A stretch of DNA of 64,000 nt from assembly GCA_963775635.1 (NCBI GenBank), contig CAVZJO010000010.1, positions 62,001 through 126,000 on the forward strand. The letters run 5' to 3'. The notes under the pieces are model-generated. The model was not told the origin of the DNA. It worked only from the letters and a program-made list of their open reading frames with translations, and did not search any database. The stretch comes from JALORV01 sp963775635. GTDB taxonomy: Bacteria; Pseudomonadota; Gammaproteobacteria; Burkholderiales; Burkholderiaceae_F. Positions 47,088 to 56,987 of the stretch are shown here, in pieces (positions within the stretch are counted from its first letter, which is position 1; every line of letters begins with the position of its first letter). A program made the translations under genes and the position numbers.

Positions 47088-48096
47088 TCACTGGAGGTTG
47101 GTGCCAGCGCTGGATTGCGCACGCGACCGCAGCGTGAAGACCTGGTTGATCGTGCGCCGGGCAACCCCGTCGGTGAGGATGATTGGGGCGGTTCCGCCGG
47201 CGACCTCCGCAGGCGTCGTGGGGCACGGCCGGAAGGTCGACACGTTGTTCACCGTCACGCCCTGCTCGCTGGACACGACCACCAGGCAGACGTGGACTGC
47301 CATGACCCAGTTCCACGGATTGACCTCCGTTGAATCCGGCAAGCGTCGGGTTCGCCGCCAACGCGGCGGCCCATGCATTGTTCAGGAACGTCGCCGTCAC
47401 GATCGTCGACGGCCGTATCGTGTTCCTCGCCTCTGCAAGCGCGGCGAGCGCGTAGGCATTCGAATCGAAAGCGAAGAAGACCTTGAAGTCCTCGACGTCA
47501 CGTGCCAGACCCGCAAATGCCACTCCGCCATTGCCGACGCAACCGAACTCGAGCGCCCCGCCCGCAGTCCGCGAGACGGTGTAGACATTGCGGACTGCCG
47601 GTGTCGCATCGATAAGAGGAGCAGCCTGTCCCAGGCAGTCGGTCAGCGCACCCTGCAGCGCGCCGACCGTGGACTCCGCCTGGAAGCTCACGTACAACGC
47701 ATCGCCGGGGTCGGCCGACTGCACGCAGGTGAAGTCAACGGTCGGGAAGGCCTGCAGCACCGATGGCATGTTCTGGAAACGGCCGTTCTCGCAGGCGCGG
47801 ATGTGCGGGCCCCGCATCGCCGTGTTGCCGAGCCGCGTCCCCATCTCCGAGCTGTTGATGTTGCCGTACCCGGCCAGCGCGATCGGCTCGCTCAGATGAA
47901 AGGCGGCAATGCGCCCGCGCTCCTCGGCGCTGCTGACCAGCTGCGAGGTCCGCGCCGACTGGCTGGTGAAGTAGTAGAGCGACCCGACCGCCGCCAGGAT
48001 CATCAGGCTCAGCACGATCGCGATCAGCAGTTCGATCAGTGTGCGTCCGGACTCCCGGCGTGTCGCCGCTGCGAGGACGAAGTGATGCTTCTTCAT
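47088..48096 (-). CDS. pilW: Minor pilin PilW, frameshifted
   Basis: PilW-type minor pilin. RESGRTLIELLIAIVLSLMI is the prepilin helix, with R instead of the usual F after the cleavage-site G (G-R-T-L-I-E). SEERGRIAAFHLSEPIALAG-type text (here AEERGRIAAFHLSEPIALAG) follows, then YTVSRTAGGALEFGCVGNGG. The first frame runs to about 47330. The end, VNPWNWVMAVHVCLVVVSSE to VFTLRSRAQSSAGTNLQ, is in another frame. Reconstructed size ~336 residues. The ATG overlaps the pilV stop. Confidence 0.75.
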
Positions 48097-48641
48097 GGGT
48101 GCAGGATCCACAGGAAGCAGCGCATTTGCGGATCGTTGATGCCGACACTCGCGCAGATCTGGTTGGCCGCCAGGTTCGCGTCCGTGATATTTGCCTCCTG
48201 CCACGCCAGGACCATGTTGAGCTGGATGCGCGAGCCGTTGACCTGCGGCGCGATCAAGTAGGCGCCGGCACCGGGCAGCCGCGAGCGAAACTCGATCGCC
48301 CACATGACCCAGTCGGCCGCTGCCACCTCGGCCGCCGTGCAGTTCTGCGCATTGGCGCACGGCGGGATGTCGGCAGACGTGAAGTTCGGGTCCGTCGGCA
48401 GCAGCGTCAGGTCGTACTCGCCGTCCTTGAAGCCGTCATAGTTGGCGCGGATACGCTCGCCCAGCTGCGACGCCATCTCGCCCGCCGCCTTGCGATCGAA
48501 CGAATCCTTCTGGAACGACATCGAGCGCGCCTGCAGGCCGGCCAGGCCCAACAGGCCGAAGGCCACGATCGTCAGCGACACCAGCACCTCGATCATCGAG
48601 GCACCGCGCTGCGTTCGGCCGTTTTGTCGAATGAAGTTCAT
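48093..48641 (-). CDS. pilV: Minor pilin PilV
   Basis: A 182-residue minor pilin in one intact frame. RGASMIEVLVSLTIVAFGLL is the prepilin helix, with A-S-M-I-E-V after the leader Gly as in other PilV proteins. GLAGLQARSMSFQKDSFDRK and ASQLGERIRANYDGFKDGEY follow. It overlaps fimT by four bases (ATGA) and pilW by three, so the cluster is translationally coupled. Confidence 0.8.
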   Translation of the reverse strand: MNFIRQNGRTQRGASMIEVLVSLTIVAFGLLGLAGLQARSMSFQKDSFDRKAAGEMASQLGERIRANYDGFKDGEYDLTLLPTDPNFTSADIPPCANAQNCTAAEVAAADWVMWAIEFRSRLPGAGAYLIAPQVNGSRIQLNMVLAWQEANITDANLAANQICASVGINDPQMRCFLWILHP

Positions 48642-49232
48642 GCTGGCGGACAGATGTCGTTGACGACGCGGACGACCATCGCGCGACCACTGGCATTCAA
48701 CTCGATGCACCGGGCCCTCTCAGTTCGAACGGCAACCTGCTGCGTTGCGGTGATCAAAAAACAAAATCGTTACCACACCGGGATTGAGTGTCAGCCCGCG
48801 CGACGTGTAGGAACGGATCGGGTCCGTCGACTCTATGATCGTGCGATCCCCCGCCGCGCCCGGGATTGCAGCCTGACGTAAAACGATTTCGTCGCCCGCC
48901 TCGACGGTGGTGTTGTCCGCATTGCCGGCCGCTTTCGCAAAGGTGATCCAGCCGCTGGCCCAGTCACCCGCCGCGTAACCATTTGCCGCAGCGTTGCTGC
49001 AGTCCGCGTTAACGGCCTCCGGATTGACGCTACGGCAGACGGTCACCGTCGTCGCCCGACGAATCGCCTCCGAGCGCGCCAGGTCGATCGCAGCCAAAAA
49101 AGAGTTGGCCGAACTCGAAATGCGACTGGAACGGATGATTCCCTGGAACGACGGTATCGCCACCGCGACCAGAATGGCCGAGATGGTCAGGACGACCAGT
49201 GCTTCGATCAAGGTGAACCCACGCGATTGCAT
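48638..49232 (-). CDS. fimT: Minor pilin FimT/GspH type, frameshifted near its end
   Basis: First gene of the minor pilin operon. MQSRGFTLIEALVVLTISAI is a perfect class III prepilin start. NSFLAAIDLARSEAIRRATT and VTVCRSVNPEAVNADCSN are typical of GspH/FimT. The frame stops at 48720 just after a T-run (TTTTGTTTTTTGATC). The expected C-terminus, RCIELNASGRAMVVRVVND then ICPPA-stop, lies in the next frame and ends at 48638. AGAGGGG precedes the ATG at 49232. Confidence 0.78.
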
Positions 49233-49454
49233 AACCCCTCTTCTCCCTGAACGAAGCTTATCCACAGGTGCAAGACAAAGCGCGCGGGTACCGCTCAAAG
49301 GGACCGAAGTCGCGACGAGCGGACGGACCGCGAGCGAGGACGCGCTTGCGCGCGAAGGCCGGCGCGAATTGGCTACGCCGAGTGGCGGAATTCGAAGGAT
49401 CGAAGGAAACCGGCGCTCGGCACGCGCTAATCCGGCCGGACGAGTCGGCGTCCT

Positions 49455-50319
49455 TCAGCTGCCGCAGTCAACCGCGATCGCCCTTCGCGCGCCGGCGGCG
49501 ATGGCGAAAACTTCGTGCAACGCCGCCGCATCGCCGGTCTCGATCATCGCCAGCAGGCTGTCCAGTTCTGCGCGGTAAGAACCGCAACTCGCCGATCAAG
49601 TAGTCGCGATTGGCCAGGCACACGTCGCGCCACATATCCGGGCTCGATGCCGCTATGCGAGTGAAGTCGCGAAAGCCCGCACCCGCGTACGCGAACTTGG
49701 CAGTGGCGTCCGGTTCCTTCGCGATCATCGCGACCAGCGCAAAGGCGAGCAGATGCGGAAGGTGGCTGACCGCGGCGAAGATCCGATCGTGTTCCTCGGG
49801 ATCCAGCCGCTCGATTTTGGCGCCGACGCGGGACCACAACTGCTCGATGCGGGCGAGCGCCTGCGGATCGGTCGAAGCATTGGGTGTGGAGATCACCAAC
49901 CTGCCGCGAAACAGGTCGGGATCGGCATGTTCGACACCCGGGCGTTCTCCGCCGGCGATCGGGTGGATCGGAACGAAGCGTGCCGCGGCCGGCCCCAGCG
50001 TGACGCGCGCGTCTTCGATCACGCTGCATTTGGTGCTGCCGACGTCGGTCAACACGGCATCGGGCCGCAGGTCCGACGCGATCGCGGCAAGCGTGGAACG
50101 CATCGCGCCGACCGGCGTGGCAATGACGATCACCTCGGCGTCTGCCGCAGCCGCGGCAGCACTTGTCGCTTCTCCGGTGACGATTCCGCGCGCGATCGCG
50201 GTGCCGAGCGCACCCGGATCCGTGTCGTAGCCGATCACCTGGTCGACCTCGCCCGCCTCGCGCAGGGCAGATGCAAACGAGCCGCCGATCAGGCCGACCC
50301 CGATCAGCGCGAGCTTCAT
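49455..50319 (-). CDS. tyrA: Prephenate dehydrogenase, frameshifted near its end
   Basis: NAD-dependent prephenate dehydrogenase of tyrosine synthesis. LALIGVGLIGGSFASALREA is the NAD-binding fold. DVGSTKCSVIEDARV, FVPIHPIAGGERPGVEHADP (catalytic His) and AAVSHLPHLLAFALVAMI follow. After LIGELR the frame slips near 49580; SYRAELDSLLAMIETGDAAA and LHEVFAIAAGARRAIAVDCG complete it in the next frame. About 287 residues. The ATG overlaps the hisC stop (ATGA). Confidence 0.88.
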
Positions 50320-51452
50320 GCCGCGGCCGCCAGGGCTTCGGGCAACGCGCGCAGGAACGCGGCGTTTTCCTCGGGCAGCCCAACGGTGATGCGCAGCCAC
50401 TCGGGGAGGCCGTAGTTAGCGACCGGCCGGACGATGACGCCGCGCTTGAGCAGCTCCTCATACACGCGCGCGGCCGGCCCGACCTTGACGAGCACGAAGT
50501 TGCCGACGCTGGGGACGTAGTCGAGTCCGAGCGTGCGAAATGCCTCGGTCAGCTGCTGCATGCCGCGCAGATTCAGTTCATAGCTGCGGGCAACGAAACT
50601 TTCGTCGGCGAGTGCCGCCACGGCGGCGGCCTGGGCGACGCTGTTGACGTTGAACGGCTGGCGCACGCGGTTCAGCAGGTCGGTCAATTCGCGTTGCGCG
50701 ATTCCGTAGCCGACCCGCAGCCCTGCCAAGCCGAAGGCCTTCGAAAAGGTACGCGAGACGATGAGGTTCGGATGTCGTCGCACCCACGCCGTGCTGTCGA
50801 CCCGCAGCTCGGGCGGCAGGTACTCGTTGTAGGCTTCGTCCAGCACGATCACGACGCGACTCGGAGCACGCCTCAGGAAGGCTTCGATCGCGTCACCTCC
50901 GACGTGCGTTCCGGTCGGGTTGTTCGGGTTGGCGATGTAGACCAGCGCGGTGTCGGCATCGATCGCGGCCAGCATCGCATCGAGGTCGTGGCCGAGCTTT
51001 CTGGCCGGAACCACGATCGCCCGCGCGCCACGAGCCTGCGTGGCCAGCGCATACACCGCGAACGCATGCTGCGCGTAGACACAGCTGCGGCCCGGCGTGA
51101 GGGTCGCAGCGGCGGCGAGTTCGAGTATGTCATTGCTGCCGTTGCCCAGCGTGATCCAGTCCATCGGCACGCCATAGCGGGCCGCCAGTGCCGCCTTGAG
51201 CTCGAAGCCGTTCGAGTCGGGATAGCGTCCAAGGTCCGCGACCGCAGCCGCCATCGCCTTGCGGGCGGACTCTGGCACGCCCAAGGGGTTCTCGTTGGAG
51301 GCCAGCTTGACGATCTTCGCTGGGTCGAGGCCATACTCGCGCGCCAGTTCCTCGATCGGCTTGCCGGCCTGGTAAGGTGCGATCGCCTGTACGTGTTCGA
51401 GCGTCGCCAACGGCGGTGCAGCGGGATCAGGCCTCGAGAACGCTGCCGTCAC
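50316..51452 (-). CDS. hisC: Histidinol-phosphate/aromatic aminotransferase
   Basis: A 378-residue class II PLP aminotransferase. KIVKLASNENPLGVPESARK, YIANPNNPTGTHVGGDAIEA, VIVLDEAYNEYLPP and VSRTFSKAFGLAGLRVGYG (PLP Lys) are diagnostic. Set between pheA and tyrA, it probably serves as the aromatic aminotransferase of this operon. GTG at 51452 overlaps the pheA stop (GTGA) and gives a normal N-terminus; a GTG at 51482 would add ten residues. Confidence 0.9.
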   Translation of the reverse strand: MTAAFSRPDPAAPPLATLEHVQAIAPYQAGKPIEELAREYGLDPAKIVKLASNENPLGVPESARKAMAAAVADLGRYPDSNGFELKAALAARYGVPMDWITLGNGSNDILELAAAATLTPGRSCVYAQHAFAVYALATQARGARAIVVPARKLGHDLDAMLAAIDADTALVYIANPNNPTGTHVGGDAIEAFLRRAPSRVVIVLDEAYNEYLPPELRVDSTAWVRRHPNLIVSRTFSKAFGLAGLRVGYGIAQRELTDLLNRVRQPFNVNSVAQAAAVAALADESFVARSYELNLRGMQQLTEAFRTLGLDYVPSVGNFVLVKVGPAARVYEELLKRGVIVRPVANYGLPEWLRITVGLPEENAAFLRALPEALAAAA

Positions 51453-52543
51453 TGGCGCTCGGCTGGGTACGAGCCCAGACACTTATAGAACGCACAGACC
51501 CGCTGCAGCTCGGCCAAGGCGGTGGTCACGCGCGGCTCGGCCAGATGCCCTTCGATGTCGACGTAGAAGTAGTACTCCCACGTGCCGACGCGGGCCGGTC
51601 GCGACTCGAAGCGGGTCATCGAGACACCGTGACGGGCGAGCGGCTCCAGCATCTGGAACACCGCCCCGGCCTTGTTCGGGACCGACAGAATCAGCGAGGT
51701 CTTGTCGCGCCCCGGCGGAGTCGACGGCTGCGTAGCCTGCTGACCAAGCACCGCGAATCGCGTGCGGTTGTTCGGGTCATCCTGGATATGCGCGGCGACG
51801 ATCACGAGGCCATATCGCTGCGCGGCCCGCTCGCCGGCGATGGCGGCTACCGACGCGTCGGCCGCCGCCAGGCGCGCACCTTCGGCGTTGCTCGCCACCG
51901 CGCGGCGTTCGATCGCCGGATAGTGCTGCGCAAGCCACCCGGCGCACTGCGCCAGCGCCTGGGAATGCGCGCAGATGCACTGGACGCCTTCCATGGTGCC
52001 GCTGCGCGTCAGCACGCTATGTTCGACCGTCAGCGACAACTCGGCCAGCAGCCTGAGCGGCGTGGCCAGCAGCAGGTCGAGCGTGCGGCTAACCGCGCCT
52101 TCCGAGGAATTCTCGAGCGGCACGATGCCAGCATCGGCACTGCCCGCTTCCGTCGCGCGGAACACTTCGTCGAGCGTCGCACAGGCGAGCCCGGTCACGC
52201 TGGTGCCGAACTGCCGGTGCATCGCGGCCTCGGAAAACGTCCCAGCCGGTCCCAGGAACGCGACCGTCAGCGGCCGCTCTAGTGCGCGGCACGCCGACAT
52301 GATTTCGCGGAACACGTTGGCGAGCGGCTCGGCCAGCAGGGGACCGCGCGATAACGCGGCCACCTTGCGCAGCACCTCGGCCTCGCGCTCGGTGCGCAGC
52401 ACCGGCGCGTCCACCTCTCCCTTCAGTTTTCCAACGTCGCTCGCCAGCCTGGCACGCTCGTTCAACATCTCAACGAGCTGCGCGTCGATCCGATCGATCG
52501 CATCGCGCAGCGGCTGCAGGCGCTGGTCGAGCGATTCAGCCAT
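51449..52543 (-). CDS. pheA: Bifunctional chorismate mutase/prephenate dehydratase
   Basis: A 364-residue P-protein. Residues ~5-85 are the chorismate mutase domain (QPLRDAIDRIDAQLVEMLNE, REAEVLRKVAALSRGPL). Residues ~95-275 are prephenate dehydratase (VAFLGPAGTFSEAAMHRQFG, IVPLENSSEGAVSRTLDLLL, NRTRFAVLG). The C-terminal ACT domain has KTSLILSVPNKAGAVFQML and the ESRPARVGTWEYYFYVDIEG phenylalanine-binding text. It makes phenylpyruvate. The start overlaps the serC remnant. Confidence 0.95.
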   Translation of the reverse strand: MAESLDQRLQPLRDAIDRIDAQLVEMLNERARLASDVGKLKGEVDAPVLRTEREAEVLRKVAALSRGPLLAEPLANVFREIMSACRALERPLTVAFLGPAGTFSEAAMHRQFGTSVTGLACATLDEVFRATEAGSADAGIVPLENSSEGAVSRTLDLLLATPLRLLAELSLTVEHSVLTRSGTMEGVQCICAHSQALAQCAGWLAQHYPAIERRAVASNAEGARLAAADASVAAIAGERAAQRYGLVIVAAHIQDDPNNRTRFAVLGQQATQPSTPPGRDKTSLILSVPNKAGAVFQMLEPLARHGVSMTRFESRPARVGTWEYYFYVDIEGHLAEPRVTTALAELQRVCAFYKCLGSYPAERQ

Positions 52544-52693
52544 GACGGTGCCCGAAATCCCGCATGAAATCGAGCAGCGTCGTGACGCCAAGCGGCATCG
52601 CGTTGTAGATTGAGGCCTTCATGCCGCCGACCAGCCGGTGGCGCTTCCCCGGCGCGGACGAGAAGTCATAGACGCGCGTCAATGCGGCCCCGG
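52536..52693 (-). pseudogene. serC: 3-prime remnant of serC (phosphoserine aminotransferase)
   Basis: Between gyrA and pheA one minus frame reads LVGGMKASIYNAMPLGVTTL then LDFMRDFGHRHG-stop. This matches the C-terminus of SerC (VGG-x-RASIYNAMP...LVDFM pattern). The stop lies 7 nt inside pheA, the normal serC-pheA overlap. Only about 50 codons are left; the other ~310 are gone and the piece now abuts the gyrA stop. In related genomes gyrA-serC-pheA is a usual order, so this is a deletion scar. Confidence 0.7.
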
Positions 52694-55333
52694 TCAGTCG
52701 CCTACGCCGGGAGTTTCGTCGGGCGCAGCGCCGGCCGGGCCCGGTTCAACCGCGACATCGTGACCGTTGGCCACCTCGCTGTCACGCTCCACGACACGCT
52801 GCAGCCCGGACAGCGTCGTTCCATCGTCCAGCGCAATCAAGGTGACGCCTTGCGTCGCGCGCCCCATCTCGCGGATCTCCGAAACCCGCGTACGGATCAG
52901 CACACCGCCGGTGGTGATCAGCATGACCTCGTCGTCGCCGCGCACCAGTGTGGCAGCGACGACACGGCCGTTTCGCTCGCTGGTCGCGATGGCGATCATC
53001 CCCTTGGTCCCCCGCCCGTGCCGGGTGTATTCGACGATCGGCGTTCGCTTGCCGAAGCCGTTCTCGGTTGCTGTCAGCACGCTCTGCTGCTCGTCCTCGG
53101 CCACCAGCATCGCGATCACCTGCTGACGGTCCTCGAGCTGCATACCCCTGACGCCGCGCGCCGTCCGTCCCATCGGCCGCACGTCATTCTCGTCGAAGCG
53201 CACCGCCTTGCCTGCGTCCGAAAACAGCATCACATCGTGCTGGCCATCGGTGATCGCGGCGCCGATCAGGTAGTCGCCGGGGTCGAGATCGACCGCGATG
53301 ATGCCCGCCTTGCGCGGGTTGCTGAATTCGGCGAGCGCCGTCTTCTTCACCGTTCCCATCGACGTTGCCATGAAGACGAAATGCTCGGTGTCGTACTGCT
53401 TGATCGGCAGCACGAGTGTGATCTTCTCGTCCTCGGCCAGCGGGAACATGTTGACGATCGGTTTGCCGCGCGCGGTGCGAGCGCCCTGTGGCACTTCCCA
53501 CACCTTCAGCCAGTAGAGCCGTCCGCGGTTGGAGAAGCACAAGATGGTGTCGTGCGTGTTCGCGATGAAGAGCTGGTCAATCCAGTCGTCCTCGCGCATC
53601 GTGGCGGCCTGCTTGCCGCGGCCGCCGCGCCGCTGCGCCCGGTAGTCGGCCAGCGGCTGGCTCTTGATATAGCCGGCGTGCGACAGCGTGACGACCATAT
53701 CCTCACGCGCGATCAGATCCTCGGTCAGCAGATCCTGCGCGCTGCGTACGATCTCCGACCTGCGCGTATCGCCGAACTCGCTTTTCAATGCCAGCAGTTC
53801 GTCGGCGATGATCTGCGTGATGCGTTCCGGCCGGGCGAGGACGTCCAGCAGGTCGGTGATGGTCTCCATCACCTCGCGGTACTCGCTGACGATCTTGTCT
53901 TGCTCGAGCCCGGTCAGTCGCTGCAACCGCATCTGCAGGATCTGCTCGGCCTGATCTCCCGACAGCCGATAGAGCCCGGCGTGCTCGCCTTCCGACTGCA
54001 GGCCGTAGCGAAGTTCGAGTCCGTCTGGCCGGTAGGCCGCCATGTCGGCGCCAGAGCGCGTCAGCATTTCGCGCACCAGCGCGGAATCCCACGCGCGCAT
54101 CATCAGCTCGGTCTTCGCCACCGGCGGAGTCGGTGCGGCCTTGATCAGGGCGATGAACTCGTCGATATTGGCGAGCGCCACCGCCAGGCCCTCGAGTACG
54201 TGGCCGCGCCGGCGTGCCTCCTGCAGTTCAAACGCCGTGCGACGCGTCACCACCTCGCGCCGATGCGCGAGGAACGCGTCGAGCATCTGCTTGAGGTTGA
54301 GCAGCCGTGGCTGGCCGTCGACCAGCGCCACCATGTTGACCCCGAAGGTGTCCTGCAGCTGGGTCTGCTTGTAGAGGTTGTTGAGAACGACCTCCGGCAC
54401 CTCGTTGCGCTTCAGCTCGAAAACCACCCGCATTCCCGACTTGTCCGATTCGTCGCGAATATCGGAAATGCCCTCCAGTCGCTTCTCATTGACCATCTCG
54501 GCGATGCGCTCGAGCAGCACGCGCTTGTTCACCTGGTAGGGCAGCTCGTCGACCACGATCGCACTGCGCGCGCCCTTGTCGATCTCTTCGAAGTGCGTCT
54601 TCGCGCGCATGACGACTCGCCCGCGTCCCGTCCGGTAGCCCTCGCGCACGCCTTCGAGGCCGTAGATGATCCCCGCGGTCGGAAAATCCGGCGCCGGTAT
54701 CAGTTCGATCAGATCGTCGATGCTGATTTCCGGATTGCGCAGCAGCGCCAGGCAACCGCCGATGACCTCCGACAGGTTGTGCGGCGGAACATTGGTCGCC
54801 ATGCCCACGGCGATGCCAGCCGAACCGTTGATCAGCAGATTCGGGATCTTCGAGGGAAGGACCGAGGGCTCGCGTTCCTTGCCGTCGTAATTCGGGACGA
54901 AATTGACCGTCTCCTTGTCGATGTCAGCCAGCAGTTCGGCCGAGATCTTGTCCAGCCGACATTCGGTGTAGCGCATCGCCGCCGCGTTGTCGCCGTCGAT
55001 CGAACCGAAGTTGCCCTGGCCATCGATCAGCACGTAGCGCAGCGAGAATTTCTGCGCCATCCGAACCAGCGTGTCGTAGATGGCGTTGTCGCCGTGCGGG
55101 TGGTATTTCCCCATCACCTCGCCGACCACGCGCGCACATTTGACGTATGGTCGGTTCCAGTGGTTGTTCGCCTCGTGCATCGCATACAGCACGCGGCGAT
55201 GAACCGGTTTGAGGCCGTCGCGTACGTCGGGCAAAGCGCGTCCGACGATGACGCTCATGGCGTAATCCAGATACGAGCGCCGCATCTCCTCTTCGAGCGA
55301 GATGGGCAGGGTTTCCTTGGAAAATGGATCCAT
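52694..55333 (-). CDS. gyrA: DNA gyrase subunit A
   Basis: An 879-residue GyrA. RSYLDYAMSVIVGRALPDVR opens the breakage-reunion domain. The catalytic Tyr is Y122 (AAAMRYTE). The GyrA box, QRRGGRG, near residue 565 and the six-blade C-terminal repeats distinguish it from ParC. Residue 83, at the quinolone-contact position, is Asn (HPHGDNAIYD), with Asp at 87. The C-terminus ends in a short Pro/Gly/Ala tail. The upstream 200 bp to the divergent MtaD gene hold its promoter. Confidence 0.96.
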   Translation of the reverse strand: MDPFSKETLPISLEEEMRRSYLDYAMSVIVGRALPDVRDGLKPVHRRVLYAMHEANNHWNRPYVKCARVVGEVMGKYHPHGDNAIYDTLVRMAQKFSLRYVLIDGQGNFGSIDGDNAAAMRYTECRLDKISAELLADIDKETVNFVPNYDGKEREPSVLPSKIPNLLINGSAGIAVGMATNVPPHNLSEVIGGCLALLRNPEISIDDLIELIPAPDFPTAGIIYGLEGVREGYRTGRGRVVMRAKTHFEEIDKGARSAIVVDELPYQVNKRVLLERIAEMVNEKRLEGISDIRDESDKSGMRVVFELKRNEVPEVVLNNLYKQTQLQDTFGVNMVALVDGQPRLLNLKQMLDAFLAHRREVVTRRTAFELQEARRRGHVLEGLAVALANIDEFIALIKAAPTPPVAKTELMMRAWDSALVREMLTRSGADMAAYRPDGLELRYGLQSEGEHAGLYRLSGDQAEQILQMRLQRLTGLEQDKIVSEYREVMETITDLLDVLARPERITQIIADELLALKSEFGDTRRSEIVRSAQDLLTEDLIAREDMVVTLSHAGYIKSQPLADYRAQRRGGRGKQAATMREDDWIDQLFIANTHDTILCFSNRGRLYWLKVWEVPQGARTARGKPIVNMFPLAEDEKITLVLPIKQYDTEHFVFMATSMGTVKKTALAEFSNPRKAGIIAVDLDPGDYLIGAAITDGQHDVMLFSDAGKAVRFDENDVRPMGRTARGVRGMQLEDRQQVIAMLVAEDEQQSVLTATENGFGKRTPIVEYTRHGRGTKGMIAIATSERNGRVVAATLVRGDDEVMLITTGGVLIRTRVSEIREMGRATQGVTLIALDDGTTLSGLQRVVERDSEVANGHDVAVEPGPAGAAPDETPGVGD

Positions 55334-55534
55334 CGAGGCGGGAGGTAGAACCGGAGCGATCCGTCCCGGACCGCTCGAAAAAATTAATCGGAAATTCTAC
55401 CAGCCCGAGCGTCCGTTTCCGAGATCAACCACCATCCGGTCCGACGGTCGACCGTCTCGTGGCTTGGCCGGGCGGCTCGCCAATCCGCGCCGGTTGTGAT
55501 CTGATCCCGCCGCCACGAAAGAACCGTTGCAGCC

Positions 55535-56884
55535 ATGGAGCCTGTCGAACTCATCATCGAACCGCGGTGGCTAGTCCCCGTGGTGCCACACCGCGTGGTT
55601 CTCGAGCACCACGCGGTGGCCATCAACGGCGGGCGCATCGTGGCCGTCATGCCGGCCGCGTCGGCGCTGGCACGTTATGCCCCGCGCGAACGCGTCGAGT
55701 TGCCGTCGCATGTGCTGACGCCGGGGCTGGTCAACCTGCACACCCATGCGGCCATGGCGCTGTTCCGCGGAATTGGCGACGATCTCCCGCTGATGCAATG
55801 GCTGCAGCAGCGCATCTGGCCGCTCGAAAAGGCGCTGGTGTCGCCTGAGTTCGTTTACGACGGCACTCGGCTCGCAGCCATCGAGATGCTGCGTTCGGGT
55901 ACGACCTGCTGTTCGGACATGTACTACTACCCCGATGCAGCGTTGCGGGCGCTGCGCGAAGTCGGGATGCGTGCGGTCGCTGGCATCATCGCCATCGAGT
56001 TTCCGACCGCCTATGCGGCGGACGCCGAGGACTACCTGCGCAAGGGATTGGCCACGCGCGATGCATGGCGCGACGATCCGCTCGCCAGTTTCACGCTCGC
56101 TCCTCATGCTCCTTATACGGTCGGCGATGCGACGCTCACGCGCATCGCGACGCTCGCGGAGGAACTCGATTTGCCGGTGCACGTACACCTGCACGAGACC
56201 GCGCATGAGATCGAGGAGTCGCTGCGCACGCACGGCGAGCGTCCGCTGGCGCGCCTGGAGCGTCTGGGGCTCGTCAGCGAGCGCCTGATCGGAGTGCATG
56301 CGGTACACCTGCTGCCCGAGGAAATCCAGCTGCTGGCCCGCCGCGGCGCGACCGTCGCGCATTGCCCGGCATCCAATCTGAAGCTCGGCAGCGGGATTGC
56401 GCCAATCGCCCAACTGCTGGCGGCCGGCGCCAACCTCGGCATCGGTACTGACGGCGCGGCCAGCAACAACCGCATGGACATGCTGTCCGAACTGCGCCTG
56501 GCGGCCCTGCTCGCTAAGGGCGTCAGTGGGGATCCGAGCGTGCTGCCGGCCTCGATGGCGCTGGAAGCCGCGACGCTCGGTGGCGCGCGCGCACTCGGTC
56601 TGGAGCGGCGCATCGGCTCGATCGAAACTGGTAAAGAGGCCGATCTCGCAGCATTCGACCTGGCGGGCGCGGAAACGCAGCCGGTCTTCGATCCGGTATC
56701 ACAGCTCGCGTACGCCGCCGGGCGCGAGCAGGTCACCGACGTGTGGGTTGCCGGGCAGGCTGTTGTCAGGACGAGACAGGTTCTTGGCGAATCACAAGAC
56801 CCTGCGGGGCGAGCTACGGGGTCAGACGTACTCGCGTGGCAAAATCGCAGCCGGCAGGTATTGCAGACGGCGGGGCTGGGCTGA
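55535..56884 (+). CDS. MtaD-like amidohydrolase (SAH/MTA deaminase family)
   Basis: A 449-residue TRZ/ATZ amidohydrolase. Metal ligands are in TPGLVNLHTHAAMALFRGIG, APHAPYTVGD, VHVHLHETAHEIEES, VHAVHL and GTDGAASNNRMDMLSELRLA. These motifs fit the 5-methylthioadenosine/S-adenosylhomocysteine deaminases that commonly precede ubiG in betaproteobacteria. Because UbiG produces S-adenosylhomocysteine, a link through its removal is plausible (inferred). The last ~25 residues (after VVRTRQVLG) are unconserved. Confidence 0.82.
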   Translation: MEPVELIIEPRWLVPVVPHRVVLEHHAVAINGGRIVAVMPAASALARYAPRERVELPSHVLTPGLVNLHTHAAMALFRGIGDDLPLMQWLQQRIWPLEKALVSPEFVYDGTRLAAIEMLRSGTTCCSDMYYYPDAALRALREVGMRAVAGIIAIEFPTAYAADAEDYLRKGLATRDAWRDDPLASFTLAPHAPYTVGDATLTRIATLAEELDLPVHVHLHETAHEIEESLRTHGERPLARLERLGLVSERLIGVHAVHLLPEEIQLLARRGATVAHCPASNLKLGSGIAPIAQLLAAGANLGIGTDGAASNNRMDMLSELRLAALLAKGVSGDPSVLPASMALEAATLGGARALGLERRIGSIETGKEADLAAFDLAGAETQPVFDPVSQLAYAAGREQVTDVWVAGQAVVRTRQVLGESQDPAGRATGSDVLAWQNRSRQVLQTAGLG

Positions 56885-56987
56885 TCCGGGACGCATTCGG
56901 ATCACCCTCATCGGCCGATGCGGACATGTCACCCCCGGTCGGTTTGGTACCCCGGCCGGTCTCCGAAATCTCGAGTGAGGAGTACTG

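Noticed and set aside
49258..49266. TTATCCACA, a perfect DnaA-box match, upstream of fimT
   Set aside because: A single box without an AT-rich unwinding region, dnaA or dnaN nearby is not evidence of an origin.
52610..55348. 912-codon open frame antisense to gyrA
   Set aside because: A shadow of the conserved gyrA codons; the composition (Arg, His, Asp, Gln) is typical of antisense reading in GC-rich DNA.
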